NCBI GenBank assembly: GCA_900708905.1 | Contig: CAADRB010000055.1 | Location: 108,235-172,234 of the forward strand | Reading direction: 5' to 3' | Length of the DNA stretch: 64,000 bases | Source: Hymenolepis diminuta | Taxonomy: Eukaryota > Platyhelminthes > Cestoda > Cyclophyllidea > Hymenolepididae | Part shown: in pieces, positions 1-11,899 of the stretch | Layout of the letters: every line of letters starts with the position of its first letter | How positions within the stretch are numbered: the stretch's first letter is position 1 | Notes under the pieces: model-generated | The model's input: only the letters and a program-made list of their open reading frames with translations | Told to the model about the DNA's origin: nothing | The model's database searches: none | Program-made: the position numbers and the translations under genes

Positions 1-204
1 AATTCAAGAAAATTCATAGGATTCTCTAATAGAATAATTGACCGTGAACTTTCCAGCAAGAACGAAAATGGCAACATAATCATGTACTTTAGTAATCAGG
101 TGAAGTAAATAAGGAGGAATATGCATAAACTGTGCCTTTGCACGCATTTGGTAAAAATATGAGATATTCTACAAACGATTCGAGTAGAAACAAAACTAAT
201 CTCA

Positions 205-300
205 ATGCGGTCAACATGCACGACTGCCAAGCCAGAGGTCGCGAGATTGGAGCATATCTACTAATGTGGATGGCCAGCCACATTGACTAATTTTTTTCGA
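205..300 (+). repeat. Dispersed repeat, copy 1
   Basis: Carries the word 'gccagaggtcgcgagat' followed by 'tggatggccagccacattga'. The same ordered words recur, diverged, near 960-1110, 15240-15330, 43200-43270 (inverted) and 59540-59640, with a weaker match near 63850. The family is not recognised; edges are approximate. Confidence 0.5.
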
Positions 301-939
301 CAAAGAAGTAATAGAATACTAGTTTCTCATGGGACTGGTACCAGAATGTCTTTATTCTACCCAAGGCAAGTGCGATGAATATTTTAATGGGCTTGGAGAG
401 ATATTATCAAAATGTCACCATCGATTGTACAGCTGCGTAATTGGAATGACTGTAATATTTAGGAGATGTTCCTTCTTTATGAATTAATAACGTTTTAATA
501 ATAAGTAAAGTACTCCTGTATAAGGTAAACATAGAACAACAAGCATATACTAGCAGTCATCCATCCATACACCTATTAATACTGAATGTTGTTATCATGT
601 ATATCATGATACTAGAATTAATAATATGTATTTTGCGTTTATACACCAAACATAGCTGGTGATTGTATATACAGAAATACCATTATAGCACAGAGGTAGT
701 AGGCTGTTAGCTAGTGAGCAGAAAGTTCAAAGGATTAATTAGCCTTATATATCACCATTTATACAATTTGCGATTAGGTTGAAGCTGAGTTGCATAAAAT
801 TTAGCCTGCCATGTCGTCAATATAAAGAACTAAGGAAAGTAATCATGGCATTTTTAAAATAAACATTTTTATTACTCTTATTATTTTTAACAGACTCGAA
901 TATCAATTCATTTAAATAAAGATACCAAATTCATATCCA

Positions 940-1110
940 GCGTTGTGTGCCAATAACCCAGTGGTGAATGTTTACACCTGCTAGGCAAGAGGTCACGAAA
1001 TCAATGTCTATCCAAATCCGCCGTTGTGGACGGCCAACCCTACTGGTAAATTCTGGCCAACAGGATGGTAGAATGCAAGTTTCTCAATAAGAACGGCTGT
1101 AGGATGCGCT
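940..1110 (+). repeat. Dispersed repeat, copy 2
   Basis: This is the longest copy. It begins near 'cgttgtgtgccaataaccca', continues through 'caagaggtcacgaaatcaat' and ends with 'caacaggatggtagaatgca' followed by 'agtttctcaataaga'. The last part matches the copy near 15250, where 'aacaggatgg' and 'tagaatccaagtttctcatc' are also adjacent. It is non-coding and probably an old interspersed element. Confidence 0.5.
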
Positions 1111-2399
1111 TTTTACAAACGGCTTATGAACGCGTACCTTATATTTGTATCATTTCATACTTAGGATTATTTTTATGAGGAAAGAAATGACATCACAAAA
1201 TAAACTATTGTATTTATTTCATAGGAGGAAAAATCTTAAACGATGGAAACTTAACCAAAATACCGTATTTTTATTAGTCAACCGTTCTTCTACCGGTAAT
1301 ATCCCTTCTCTGAAAAATGGGCTGCGGTATGCAGGGTATCCTGATTTGTTCGTTTATGTTTGAATAAGAAAGCAGAAAGGAAATTGAGTATCACTAGTTA
1401 TCAAATAAGGTAGCCTAAAAACCTGGAGGTATGAGAAACCCACATTCTATCACATCTCTTATTTATCAGATTTCGCCATCCACATTACAATAACCAAACT
1501 CTGACTCAACAGATATGCACAATCAATGTATTCACCTGAAAGATAGGAAGAACTAGAGCAGAAATACTTCTTCCACAAGCTTTCGCAGTTTCTATTGAAC
1601 CCCATGATTAGCAGATATGGGTATTTCATTATTAAATATAGCACATACGAAAATCCTATGATATTCCGTACACACAAATACCTTTCACGAGCAAATATGC
1701 ACTATGATAAATAGGCTTAAAAAGTCGACAATGAAACCACTCCCTCTAAAAGTCGTAAGCACACAAGACGACGAAGACAACTTTGTGCACAAATATGCAT
1801 TTTAAAATAGTAGACTTTCCACTGCTTGCGGATACTTGACAAACGCGCACACAGCATTTTAAAACAAAAGTGATAAATTTTAAACAAGAACTTGCAAAAT
1901 CGACTTAAATAACTAGGCCTATTTGCGGGCAATTATATGATTTCCGCTTAAAAATGACAAGATTTTCCACGTGTATTTTCATTTTAATACTGATAGATTT
2001 GATCACGTTTTCTTGACATATGAGTATGTTTATTTCAAAATATGAAGGACAAGAGCTCAAAACAGGCAGATGGGCAGGCAGACCTTGTATTTTAACGCCA
2101 AAATGACCTCATTTCCTTGTAAGCGGACATTAGCTGCGAGTTAAAATTAGCGGTAATAGAAATTTAAGAGCGTTTGGTCAACTCCCTAAATGAGCCCGCA
2201 TGAGAAGAGAAAATTTAGATTCTTATAAACCAAATAGGCATTTATCATTGAAAACGGAAGAATCAGCCACTCAAATTGGAAAATAGCACATAACTTTCCA
2301 CGACCTTTAACAATAGTATTATCAACATTTTAGTAAGGTATAAGCAAGCCATCCTAGATCAGCTCTTCGGCTCTTTTCGACCAGAATTAATCAATCAAT

Positions 2400-2475
2400 T
2401 AATCACATTACTGAATGGGCATTGATCTCGTAATGTCTGATTAGGCAGACTCGTACGTTAACCACTACGCCAAAG
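2400..2475 (-). repeat. tRNA-like (SINE-type) fragment
   Basis: On the minus strand, 2471-2457 reads GGCGTAGTGGTTAAC, which resembles an RNA polymerase III A box. A very similar word lies at 18541-18527 in a longer repeat. No intact tRNA cloverleaf could be drawn, so I call it a SINE remnant and not a tRNA gene. Confidence 0.4.
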
Positions 2476-2870
2476 GCGAACAACGGCATAAATACTCTTT
2501 CTAATGTGAATATTCGGCTTTTGATCCAATTTATTTAATTTAGGACCCATACATTACTTGGTGAGAAATTTATAATTATAAAGCGTTTGTTTCAAAGACA
2601 ATCGACGTCGATCTTATGCGGAAATTATCGCCAACTTAGAGACTTATAGGTGAAAACCCAAAGAATCCATGCAATCATTTGGTAAAACTTAATCACTGTG
2701 ATCCATGAGAGTATATAAATTAGAAATTTGCTAAAACCTTCAAGATATTCAAATAAATACATGGATTTATACTTAAAAATTCCCATAATTTAATTATTAG
2801 GTCTTAGTTAAGCCCTCAAGCAGTTGTGCCTCTTCAATTAACCCATTTATGCTAGAAAAGTTTCAGTGGA

Positions 2871-2876
2871 TTTATT
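2871..2876 (-). terminator. Polyadenylation signal AATAAA of the CEP63-like gene
   Basis: The minus strand reads AATAAA only eight bases past the TAG stop at 2886-2884. A short 3' UTR is implied. It supports the last exon of the CEP63-like gene and the use of that stop. Confidence 0.6.
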
Positions 2877-2883
2877 AGGGCTA

Positions 2884-5800
2884 CTAATAGCTTACACAAT
2901 TCCTGTCGTTCCAAGTATCCCCAGGACCAATTACGGAAGTGAGCGTAAAGGTGGAGGATTGGGGAGCTCCTGATGATACATGGGGTACTTCTTTGAGAAA
3001 GTTTTGCGTTCCAAATGAATTGTTGTAAGCGTGATCAAGAGTTGAGGCTATTTCTGGAGGCTGAATGGGGATTTTCTGTTTGCCATTTCGATTGGTCCTA
3101 AAACACGCAAGAAAAACATTAAAATCCAGTTTTATAAAAATTATCTAAGTTCATAAAGCTAGGAGATGCAGAGATATGGCAGAGGAGTAAGATCCACAAA
3201 TTTTTTAACCAGTAGTCAATAGCAATATTAAAGGACGTAAATTGGCGAAATCGATTTCAGATACTACTAAGTAAAAACACTTTAAATGGATTTTTTATTA
3301 TCTATGAAATATTTACATTGCATTATTTGAAAAAAGGATTGATACGTTGGGGTTTAAAACCTTATGAAAATCTGCTTCTATCAGTGGTCACTGGTTAGTT
3401 TAATAATATTTGTCATAAATGCGGAGATCTCGCATATCTACTGCAAATTAACCTTAGATCTTCTTCTAGGGAAAATTTGCAATGAAGAACACATTTTGCC
3501 GTCAAAAAGACGGCACTAGAAAATTTTGCCATTGTGAAAGAAAGATGTCATACAGAAAGTGGTGACTGAAAGAATAAATAGGATGACTATAACTGACAAC
3601 ATGGCACACTTGGTAGTAGCATAAACCCCACTTTGCAAATTCACGTAAGACGCAAAAAAATGACACTTGATTTTATAAATAAATCAAATTTCACGAGTAA
3701 AATGCCAGCTTCAAATTTAATCGTAACAACTTGATCAAACATTACACTGGGACTAGGGTTAAGATTTCGGTTAGAATATGTTTGGGAGTAAGGCATTTTT
3801 AAAAAAGTAATGATTCAACTAAGAAGAAGAACGTTTAGTAGACAAATATATATGCACATAAAACAAGTTTCGGTGCTTTTAATGGGAAGAAATAATTCCT
3901 GTCTTATCATAATTCTGCAGGAAGGTAAAATAGGAACTGGTACTGGAGCTCAATTTTTAAGGCGATTCAGTGAGTTTCACTGAACTTGATTTTCGTGGAC
4001 AATGATTTGCACTCTTTTCACTTTCGTGATCATATCTTTCACAAGCTCGTTCCAATTCGTTTGTTAGAGCAAGAATGCATACACCTTTAACTTTAAAGTT
4101 TACCAGATTTGATAGTTGTACTGCTCAGTTACTCATAGATACAGAGTAGTTATTTATTATAATTTAGCAGTAAGGTAGCCCCCCCCCCTTCCCCCTTCTC
4201 AAATACCTTAAAGCATAAAGAAAGAAGATGCACCATTAACAACTCGAACTCTGTAAAAATCCTCTCTCTATTTCGTCCCTTTAATACAAACATTAGCTTG
4301 TTATTTGCTTTGGACTAGAATACTAAATGATATCGATCGGCTTACGCTCCCACTTATTAGGGATAATCGGCAGAGGGACAGTTGCACAGGCTTGCACAGA
4401 AATCTGTGGGACGAGCTATTCTGAGTGAAGTGGAGAGCAAAAAAAGGGGTCTGCACTTAAAATAATTTAATTCTAGTCGAAATAAATAAACGCGCGTCTG
4501 TGAAATTGGAACTTGAATTTAATTAATGGTACAGCATACACAGCCAAAGGGAGATTAAAGCCCAATGAACAGTTGCTGTCCCACTAAAATGTTCAATATC
4601 TCCACCCCCTACCCTTACCCTCCCTCCTCTCACAGATTTGCACCTCGTAACCCCGTCGTCTACGTAATCGATAGACGAAATGAAGCAAATTCCTCCAAGA
4701 TGTAAACGTTAACTACGTGATATTTTACAGCTGGGTACGAATACCAAGGATATTTAATTTGAATTAGCCACGGTGTCGCATTTTAATACCTGACTAGTAA
4801 GTATTCATATATCAAAAACTTTTAGAAAGGATAAATGTTACAAATCATTATTATTATACATTATTTTTAGTAAAAGTGCCCTTTAGTGGGCCCTAGTGGG
4901 CTTTGTCATGTTAAAAGCATATCTGCTGGTCTCCTGTACATGTTCTTGGCCGTGAGAAAATAAAAATGTATGAAGTAGCACGAAACAAACAAATCAATTA
5001 GTCGACAAGACCTGAATATTGGAGAGGTATTTTAACCCATGAACTCAGGGATCATACCATGTGACTTTACCATTTGGACATTGCATAGTGAACTATAGCT
5101 CTTACAAGGAAGCGGATAGCTAAATGCGTTAAGACTTCAAATCTAGCCTGACTTAACCCGAGGTTTAGTTGAGAGCATTAAGTTAAATACGAATTTAAAA
5201 AAGGTTACTAAAAGGAAGCATATGCAACATATATTCGATTTGGTGGTTTATATATTCGCTTATGAAGCCGTTGTGAATTAGACTAAAGAACTATTCATAT
5301 CCTTAGCAAGAACATTTCGATTTCTAAGTATGGTTCACACGCATAAAGATTTCACTATTTCGGCCTTTCAAAGTGAAGAAAGAGGCCCATAAAATTTAAT
5401 ACTTTTGCATTGTTATGCTAACGAAGAGAAGTTAAATTTACAATGCTAACAATAGCCAAGGCGGTACTTAGTAGGTGAGAGGTGAAAATCAAAATTGATT
5501 CATTTATAACTTTATGTAGGCCATAAATCTATATAGAGTAGTCATAGATTAAGGCCAAAACTGGAAATTATTGAGAAGCCAACAAGTTATCATGATCTTG
5601 TAACGAAATTATGCGAAAGCTAATCGCGTATCTCAGTTTCCCCATTGACTCAGTTGCATTCGACTCACTGAATACCAAGCTTATTCAGAGCATCCCTGGT
5701 TATGTATGATATTGACGCTCAATACTGAATACCCTATATCTCACTTCCATTAGTCATCTGAATAACTTGCATGAACTTAGGCAAATTGAATGCGAATAAA

Positions 5801-8800
5801 GTTTTACATCAGATATTATCGGACTCACCTCTGTTTTTCATCCGAATGCCAAGACACTGGCGAATAAGCATCATCGGAATTCAACACGGTAACAGTGGCT
5901 GTGGTTATCGGTACTGTCATATCATCACAAATAACGGGAGCACTCGCTGTATCTTTGATAGTTTGTTTAAACTTATCTTTTTGTTCATTTGGCGACCAAG
6001 TAGGACTTGAACGAGGTGACTGCAAAGAAAGATATGTGAGTACCGAGACACTGAATAAAGGTGGCTTTGCCCACTTGAAGGTGACTTACGTTGCCACCTA
6101 ATTGATTAGCCCATAGATCTTCAGCAGATTTTAATTCAACCATCAATGCCTGAAAGTCAGTTCCTCCTTCACCAGAAGCATCAGCAATATCAACTGATAC
6201 GTTAACCTGAAAATGATAAAATGCATAAAAATATTTAATCATAGAACATTTCAAACAGAATTGGAATTCCAAGCACTTTATATCACATATCTGGAGAGAG
6301 AACAAGAAATGATAGTGACAATCAATAATAAAACGTTCCTTTATCAAATCTATTCTTTTGTATATTTCGCATTCTATGCTCTTCATGTACCACTGTGTTA
6401 GGTATTAAGCAGAATTTTTAGGGGAAATTTTATCATTTCTGGGAATCGGTGTCAGTTCAAAAATATCTCTTATTTTTATGCTACTTTATTTCAATGAAAA
6501 GGATGAAAAGCTCTTTACCCTAGCTAAAAGATGGCTGTGGTAGCCAAAAGACACAGCCATCTTAATTCATTTTTAGAGGTGAATATAATAATTACAAATA
6601 AGATCACAGAAAGCATACTATAAAATCAGCAAACCACATCGATAATATTTTTTGTTGTGTGGAGATTCGAACCCTTAACAACTCTTCGTACCTCCTACAT
6701 GGTGTATCCATAAGTAAGCGATAAAAATATTTAGAATATAGGATAGAATAACTCAAATTTTATCATTCACACTGTATCGGGGAAACAAACTGTTCGCGAT
6801 CGATAAAAATAGGTTTTATGATTGCTGTATTAGTTCGAACTGTTTCTTCAAGTAGAAAACAATATTTCAATCTACAGAATTTATCTAAAAGTAAATCTTG
6901 TAAGTCTTAGATTGAACATAAGATGGGAAGTATTGCTACCTAAAGCGGGATTTTATAACACATTCTGAGAATCGATCGAAGAAACATACGAGGAGAGATA
7001 TTACAATAGCTTTTATCCTAGGATATTTCATATTTAAGGAAAAAACTTGGTCCTAGCGAAAATTCGAGAAATTCGAAAAGATATTCCTAAACTTTGATTT
7101 TTTATTAAAATCTCTACAATCATTAATAATTTACAAAAAGTATCGGAATATTTTCATTCACATCCAATTTACTGTTACATATTCATGAGCCAGGGAAAAC
7201 TTGATAAAACTGGACGTTTTAACACTTGTACCCTTTGTCGATATTCCATTGGATTCCATACTATTTTCATAATTGTTCAACTCGAAATATTACACATACT
7301 TAAACTGATTACAAAATAATACTTCGTAATAAGCAGAATAGCTATAAAGATATAAGTGGACAGAAAGATAATTAACCGTGACAATAATTAATATAAAGAA
7401 CCGAAACTAACCTCATTTTGAGTATTTATTGTTGCTACACCACGGGTATTCAGATGAGAGTCCCCAATTTCTTGACCTGCTGTATCCATGTAATCATCTG
7501 ATAAAATATTATCATTCCACGCGATCGATGAATCTGAACCCTGAATTTTGTCTAAGCCCACCAGGGCATCAGTTAGAAAACCAGGTACAGCTTCAGACGG
7601 TACGTTAGCATCCTCGGTCTTAAAACAAGATATACTACTCAAATTAATAAGTAGAATTGAATTATAATCCAAATCCAAAAAAACTCACTTGACAGCCCAC
7701 ATTCTGCACCTTAATAGATTTTGCATCAATTTCCCGATCACACAATCCAATTGATTCCGATTGACAAGCCTTTAACATTAAAATACAAAAATTATTACCT
7801 TGGAACAGAAATCCCGTTGCCTACGAGGGCGCATCCGAAATTTATCTTGTGATAATTCAGCGCATTTTTCAGCCAGTAGCGTCTTATTTTCTACCAATTC
7901 AGATCTGAGAGTTTCCATCATCTCCATGGCCACTGAATACGCTTCTTCCAATTCCCTGATTAATGGAAATAAAGTCTAAGTTATGTACGTTCAGGAAAAT
8001 TTAAAAACTTGATTCCAACGATTGACAACAAAGGAATGCGAACCTAATACGACTGCTCTTCTGGTGAATTTCCTCTTCAAGATTTTGGACGACGACATCA
8101 GATTCTGACGGCTGAAGATATTTGGAGTCCGTCAAAGTAGAAGTTGAGTGTGTTCTGGGCCTAATGTCAACTTGATTAGAGGTTTCCCTAGTGGTAACAG
8201 ATTGAGAAGAAGACCACTGAATTCGAATATTTCGAGTGGTGGGCTTAGATGGCTGCCTCTCTTTCAATCTTTGGATCTCTTTATCCTAGAGCGTGCAGAA
8301 ACTTATTGATTAATATAATATCAAAAAGAACTAGTTAATTACAAATTGACATAAATGAGCGCACTTGAAGTCCTTTCAGAGCCATAAGCTCATTAAGTTG
8401 ACTTTCAAACCTCTGAATTTCCAAACGGAATGCCAATTCAATGGAATTAAGATGTTCCCTATTGTGATTGATCTCAATACTTTTTGCAGATAGTTGGGAG
8501 AGAATATCATTATTGAGTCTGATGGGATTAGTTTGAACGGATTTCGAGATTTGACTCGGTTGCCTATAAAATTAAATAATAAAGAACAGTATAAAAATTT
8601 TAAATGGAATATTTAGTTGGGAAGTAATTTACGTATTTGGTACTTGAACATTTTGTCTGCTTTGTCTGCGAGCAACAGACCGAGATCGCCATTTGTCGTA
8701 TTTCGCCTGCAGCTTCGCCAAATTTTCTGCCATTATATCCAAAGACTTATTTAAATTTGTCATTTGTGCCTGATACTCTGATTTGGCCGCTTCATTATTC

Positions 8801-9066
8801 GCTTCAAGTGCCTTTGAAAGTTGCACTAATTTTGCGATCTGACATAAATAAATAAAAAAACTAACTTTAACTTCCTTCAAGGCAATAATCGACTTAGTCT
8901 GATTGTGAAGTTTTCTTTCTTCTGCCAATTTTGCTTCACTTTGCTTAATTTTGTCTGTCCATTCTAATTTCTTTCGTTCAACCAAATTGTCAAGATCTAT
9001 GACCAGCTGCTGCAATTCACTCTCGTACACATCAAAGTAAGGCCTCAAGAAGTTAAAATTTTTCAT
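2884..9066 (-). CDS. CEP63/DEUP1-family centriolar coiled-coil protein
   Basis: Ten coding exons assemble in phase: 9066-8872, 8838-8633, 8563-8365, 8285-8044, 7955-7799, 7769-7689, 7618-7412, 6206-6090, 6019-5829 and 3097-2884, giving about 602 aa. The N-terminal block (YESELQQLVIDLDNLVERKK, then LEWTDKI) and the charged coiled coil behind it match in order the conserved start of CEP63/DEUP1. A second coiled coil lies around residues 155-215 and a shorter one near 275-310; the C-terminal half is polar and looks disordered. In other animals this family recruits partners for centriole duplication (CEP63) or for deuterosome-based amplification in multiciliated cells (DEUP1); which role applies here is unknown. 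The ATG follows a TTTTAG acceptor, so a 5' UTR exon, a trans-spliced leader or more coding exons may lie upstream. The last intron (5828-3098) is by far the largest. A possible donor GTAAGC sits just before the stop, but the nearby AATAAA favours the stop. Confidence 0.72.
3098..5828 (-). other. Large last intron of the CEP63-like gene
   Basis: The 2.7 kb between donor AG|GTGAGT (5829/5828) and acceptor TTTTAG (3098) contains no recognised coding exon. A polypyrimidine stretch on the plus strand (C-rich, about 4178-4200) is its only striking simple-sequence feature. Confidence 0.55.
6640..6720 (-). repeat. tRNA-derived SINE remnant with B box
   Basis: The minus strand of 6674-6662 reads GGGTTCGAATCTC, a good match to the RNA polymerase III B box. 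No matching A box or cloverleaf is evident. It lies in an intron (7411-6207) of the CEP63-like gene. Confidence 0.4.
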
Positions 9067-11550
9067 ACTAAAACAAATAACCACACAAATTTCAAGTACC
9101 AGGACATGTTAATCTCACGTAAATAAATAATAAACTAGTACGCTCAATAAATAATTGAAAAGCGTCCTGTTTGCGAATTATTTAATGTAAATAGTAAACT
9201 TAAACAAAAATCATTTTACGAATAAAGAGCTCTTTTCCATGTGTTCAAGATTTATTGTTATCATTTATTTATCTTACTCATAAAATTTTCATTTTAATAA
9301 TTGCTCCAGACATTTTGAATATCAGGTGTTTTGCTCAATTCTACACGCAGCCAGTTCGGTAAATTTATTATCCTCAACTATCGAGATCATCCTGGAACGA
9401 TGTGACCAACAAAAACAATTTAGTTTTACTTGTTATTTTTCTAGGCCGTTTGCCTTTTAGTTATTAAATCTTATGAATCCTGTGTAATTAGAACTTTTAT
9501 CGCTGGCTTATGGTAACTGAACTCAAATATAAGCTTAAATATAACCGCCACTTTTCTTAAATTGTATAAATGTCTAAGTGAAAGTTGGGACAACAAAATA
9601 TAGATTATTATTACGAATTCATGTGATAACTGAACCATTAGGGGCACCTTCTTCATTTATGTGATCATTTGCTGAAGTGAGTAGATTAGAGGTAAATTCT
9701 TACGAGGCATAATTCAAAAATTCATGAATATTCAAGAACAGCTAACGAATGTGGGAGGAAATTTTAGTCCAAAATATACAATTGTAACCACTTTAATAAA
9801 ATAATTTTCACTCTATTCCTAGTACCTTTGCATACTTTAAAAGTAGTCATAGCTATTTTGACAGTAAAATACTTCCAGGGTCAGCGAACATTTCCTTGCA
9901 AAATGTTTGATTTACCATTTTAAATCAAGAATTTCTCTGCTATTAGTTACATACTTTAAACGACTTGAATTTAACGCCCTATAAACTGTCAGAGGCATTA
10001 TGAATAATATTTGACTTTAAATTTTCAGTTAAGTAACAACATGCATGCCTAAAACTATCTAAATAAAATGTAGACCTTTAATTTAACCAGATCTAGCAGG
10101 AAAATATCAGTTGTAGAATCCGTTTTAGTCTTCGAAATGGAGTGAATAATGACAGGAAATTGTATTATTTCTCACAATATGACAGTCTAGAATATCCTAA
10201 TGCTCGTTCTCATTGGGAGGCAGCCAGACGTTCCATCAAGATTTTACTTTATTTCCACGCATTATGCATTTCAATATTGCTTTAATGATACCACACTTTG
10301 AAATCTTTTATTACAGAGAAGAACTGAAACAATGATTCTCAATCGATGGCTTTCACAGCTATCTGTGCCGGTCATGTCTTATCAACCTCCTTGAATCATT
10401 GACAGATCAGGAGACCTGCATTTCTGTACGTTAGTCAAAACATTCATTGTTTCGACCCATTTGTACGTACAGCTGTGTGTGTCGAGGAAAAACCGTATAT
10501 TGATGGATGATCCTCTGTCTAAACTCTAATCGCAGATTTACTCATCTCTAATCTGCGATTAGTAAAGACAGCAATACTACTGTCTTTTAAGATCTGAACT
10601 GATGTCATATCATTCTAAATTGTAATTTTTTGAATGAATCTTTTTATGAACTGGTTTTTTTAATTATTGACGGTTAACACCCAATGTTGGTCTGTAATCA
10701 ACCGATCAATTCTGCACTGATTGCTCATTTATATCTAATAATTTCTTCTACGTGAATTGAAATAGATATGGTTTAACCGATCATGAGGGACAAAATTGCG
10801 GTGGAATTTCGGACACAGCTGTTTTGCGCCCACATATAATCCTCAGGTCACTGGTGCCGCAAATTAAATGGGGTCACGAGTGCCATTTAATCAGCATTGC
10901 ACACCAACTTAGCCCGCGATTACTATTAGAATTGAATTGCGTAACTTTTAGAATTTTGGTTGAATTTACTCTGACCTACAAACGGCAAGCCATAGTAAAA
11001 GAAACGAGATCAACCCCTATGTGATAGTTAATTTCATACAAGAATTGTTTGAAAGTGAAAAAAATTTATTAAACAGGACCACGGTGTGGTATGCAAAATT
11101 AATGTCTAGTCGACGGTTTTTGTGATCATCTTAAGCGGTCAATTTGGATAAGTTTATTCTGGATCTATACCTCCTTCCACTTGCAGTGCGTCCTTACGAT
11201 GTGTTTACATTCTGATCTCTGCAGCACAGATTACACATTTGATATTAATCACAGTTCTGTGAAAACATGGATTTTAAAAATTTCCCTTTACAATCTAGTT
11301 ATGAAATAGATATAAATCCACTACGCACTAAGAGGCATAGAAATTAATGTAGACTAATATGAAGGCAAATAGCCACTAATTGTAACCTAAGCTACCCACA
11401 GATCTATACTACTCAGGCCCAGTAGGAAGGAGATTTGTAATTCTACGAAAATGCTAATAAACAGCTTGGATATTGAGGATTGATTATTTATATGGTTAGT
11501 CAGTCACATAGAAGTAAGGAGATTTCATTACCAGGTACAAACATGAAGGA
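9067..11550. other. Intergenic, no gene recognised
   Basis: AT-rich sequence with only short unsupported frames. The one notable structure is the perfect inverted repeat at 10526-10562, listed separately. Confidence 0.55.
10526..10562. repeat. 13-bp perfect inverted repeat (hairpin)
   Basis: CTAATCGCAGATT at 10526-10538 is followed, after 11 bases, by its exact reverse complement at 10550-10562. Flanking bases continue imperfectly (gtctaaa versus taaagac). It lies outside any gene. A stem-loop RNA, a fold-back element end or chance are all possible. Confidence 0.7.
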
Positions 11551-11899
11551 AGAAAGGAGACATGAATACCGTTCACAAAATTTCACGAATTTCGCTTTTT
11601 ACATCAAATATATCCGATCCTATCTTCAATCATGCGTTACATCTAATCAAATATGAACTCAGCAGTTATAATTCAGTGATAAACTTCTCCATCGTGTTAA
11701 TTAAACAATTGGACATACATTGCCTTATGCGCCATAGATATGAAAGTCAGTCAACTCATAATGTTCGTCGTTTTATCCCTCTAATCATTATGGAAAAATC
11801 CCTTTTGTTCTCCAATGTGAAGAATGAAATTGAAAATAGGGAAGGAAGATTACAAAATTTAAATGTAAATTTGGAATCCGCAGAACTAGGTTTGTTTCT

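Larger units (their letters stand above)
1..2870. other. AT-rich intergenic stretch, no gene recognised
   Basis: Only short open frames occur here, and none shows protein-family character or splice-supported structure. The stretch holds two copies of a dispersed repeat (about 205-300 and 940-1110) and a tRNA-like fragment near 2457; these are listed separately. It ends at the polyadenylation signal of the CEP63-like gene, which is read from the right on the minus strand. Confidence 0.6.

Noticed and set aside
5771..6101. Plus-strand ORFs at 5.8-6.1 kb
   Set aside because: Antisense to two exons of the CEP63-like gene, which have good splice sites and phase.
2884..9066. Intermediate filament or lamin assignment for the coiled-coil gene
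   Set aside because: No lamin tail or rod-end consensus was found; the N-terminal block fits CEP63/DEUP1 much better.
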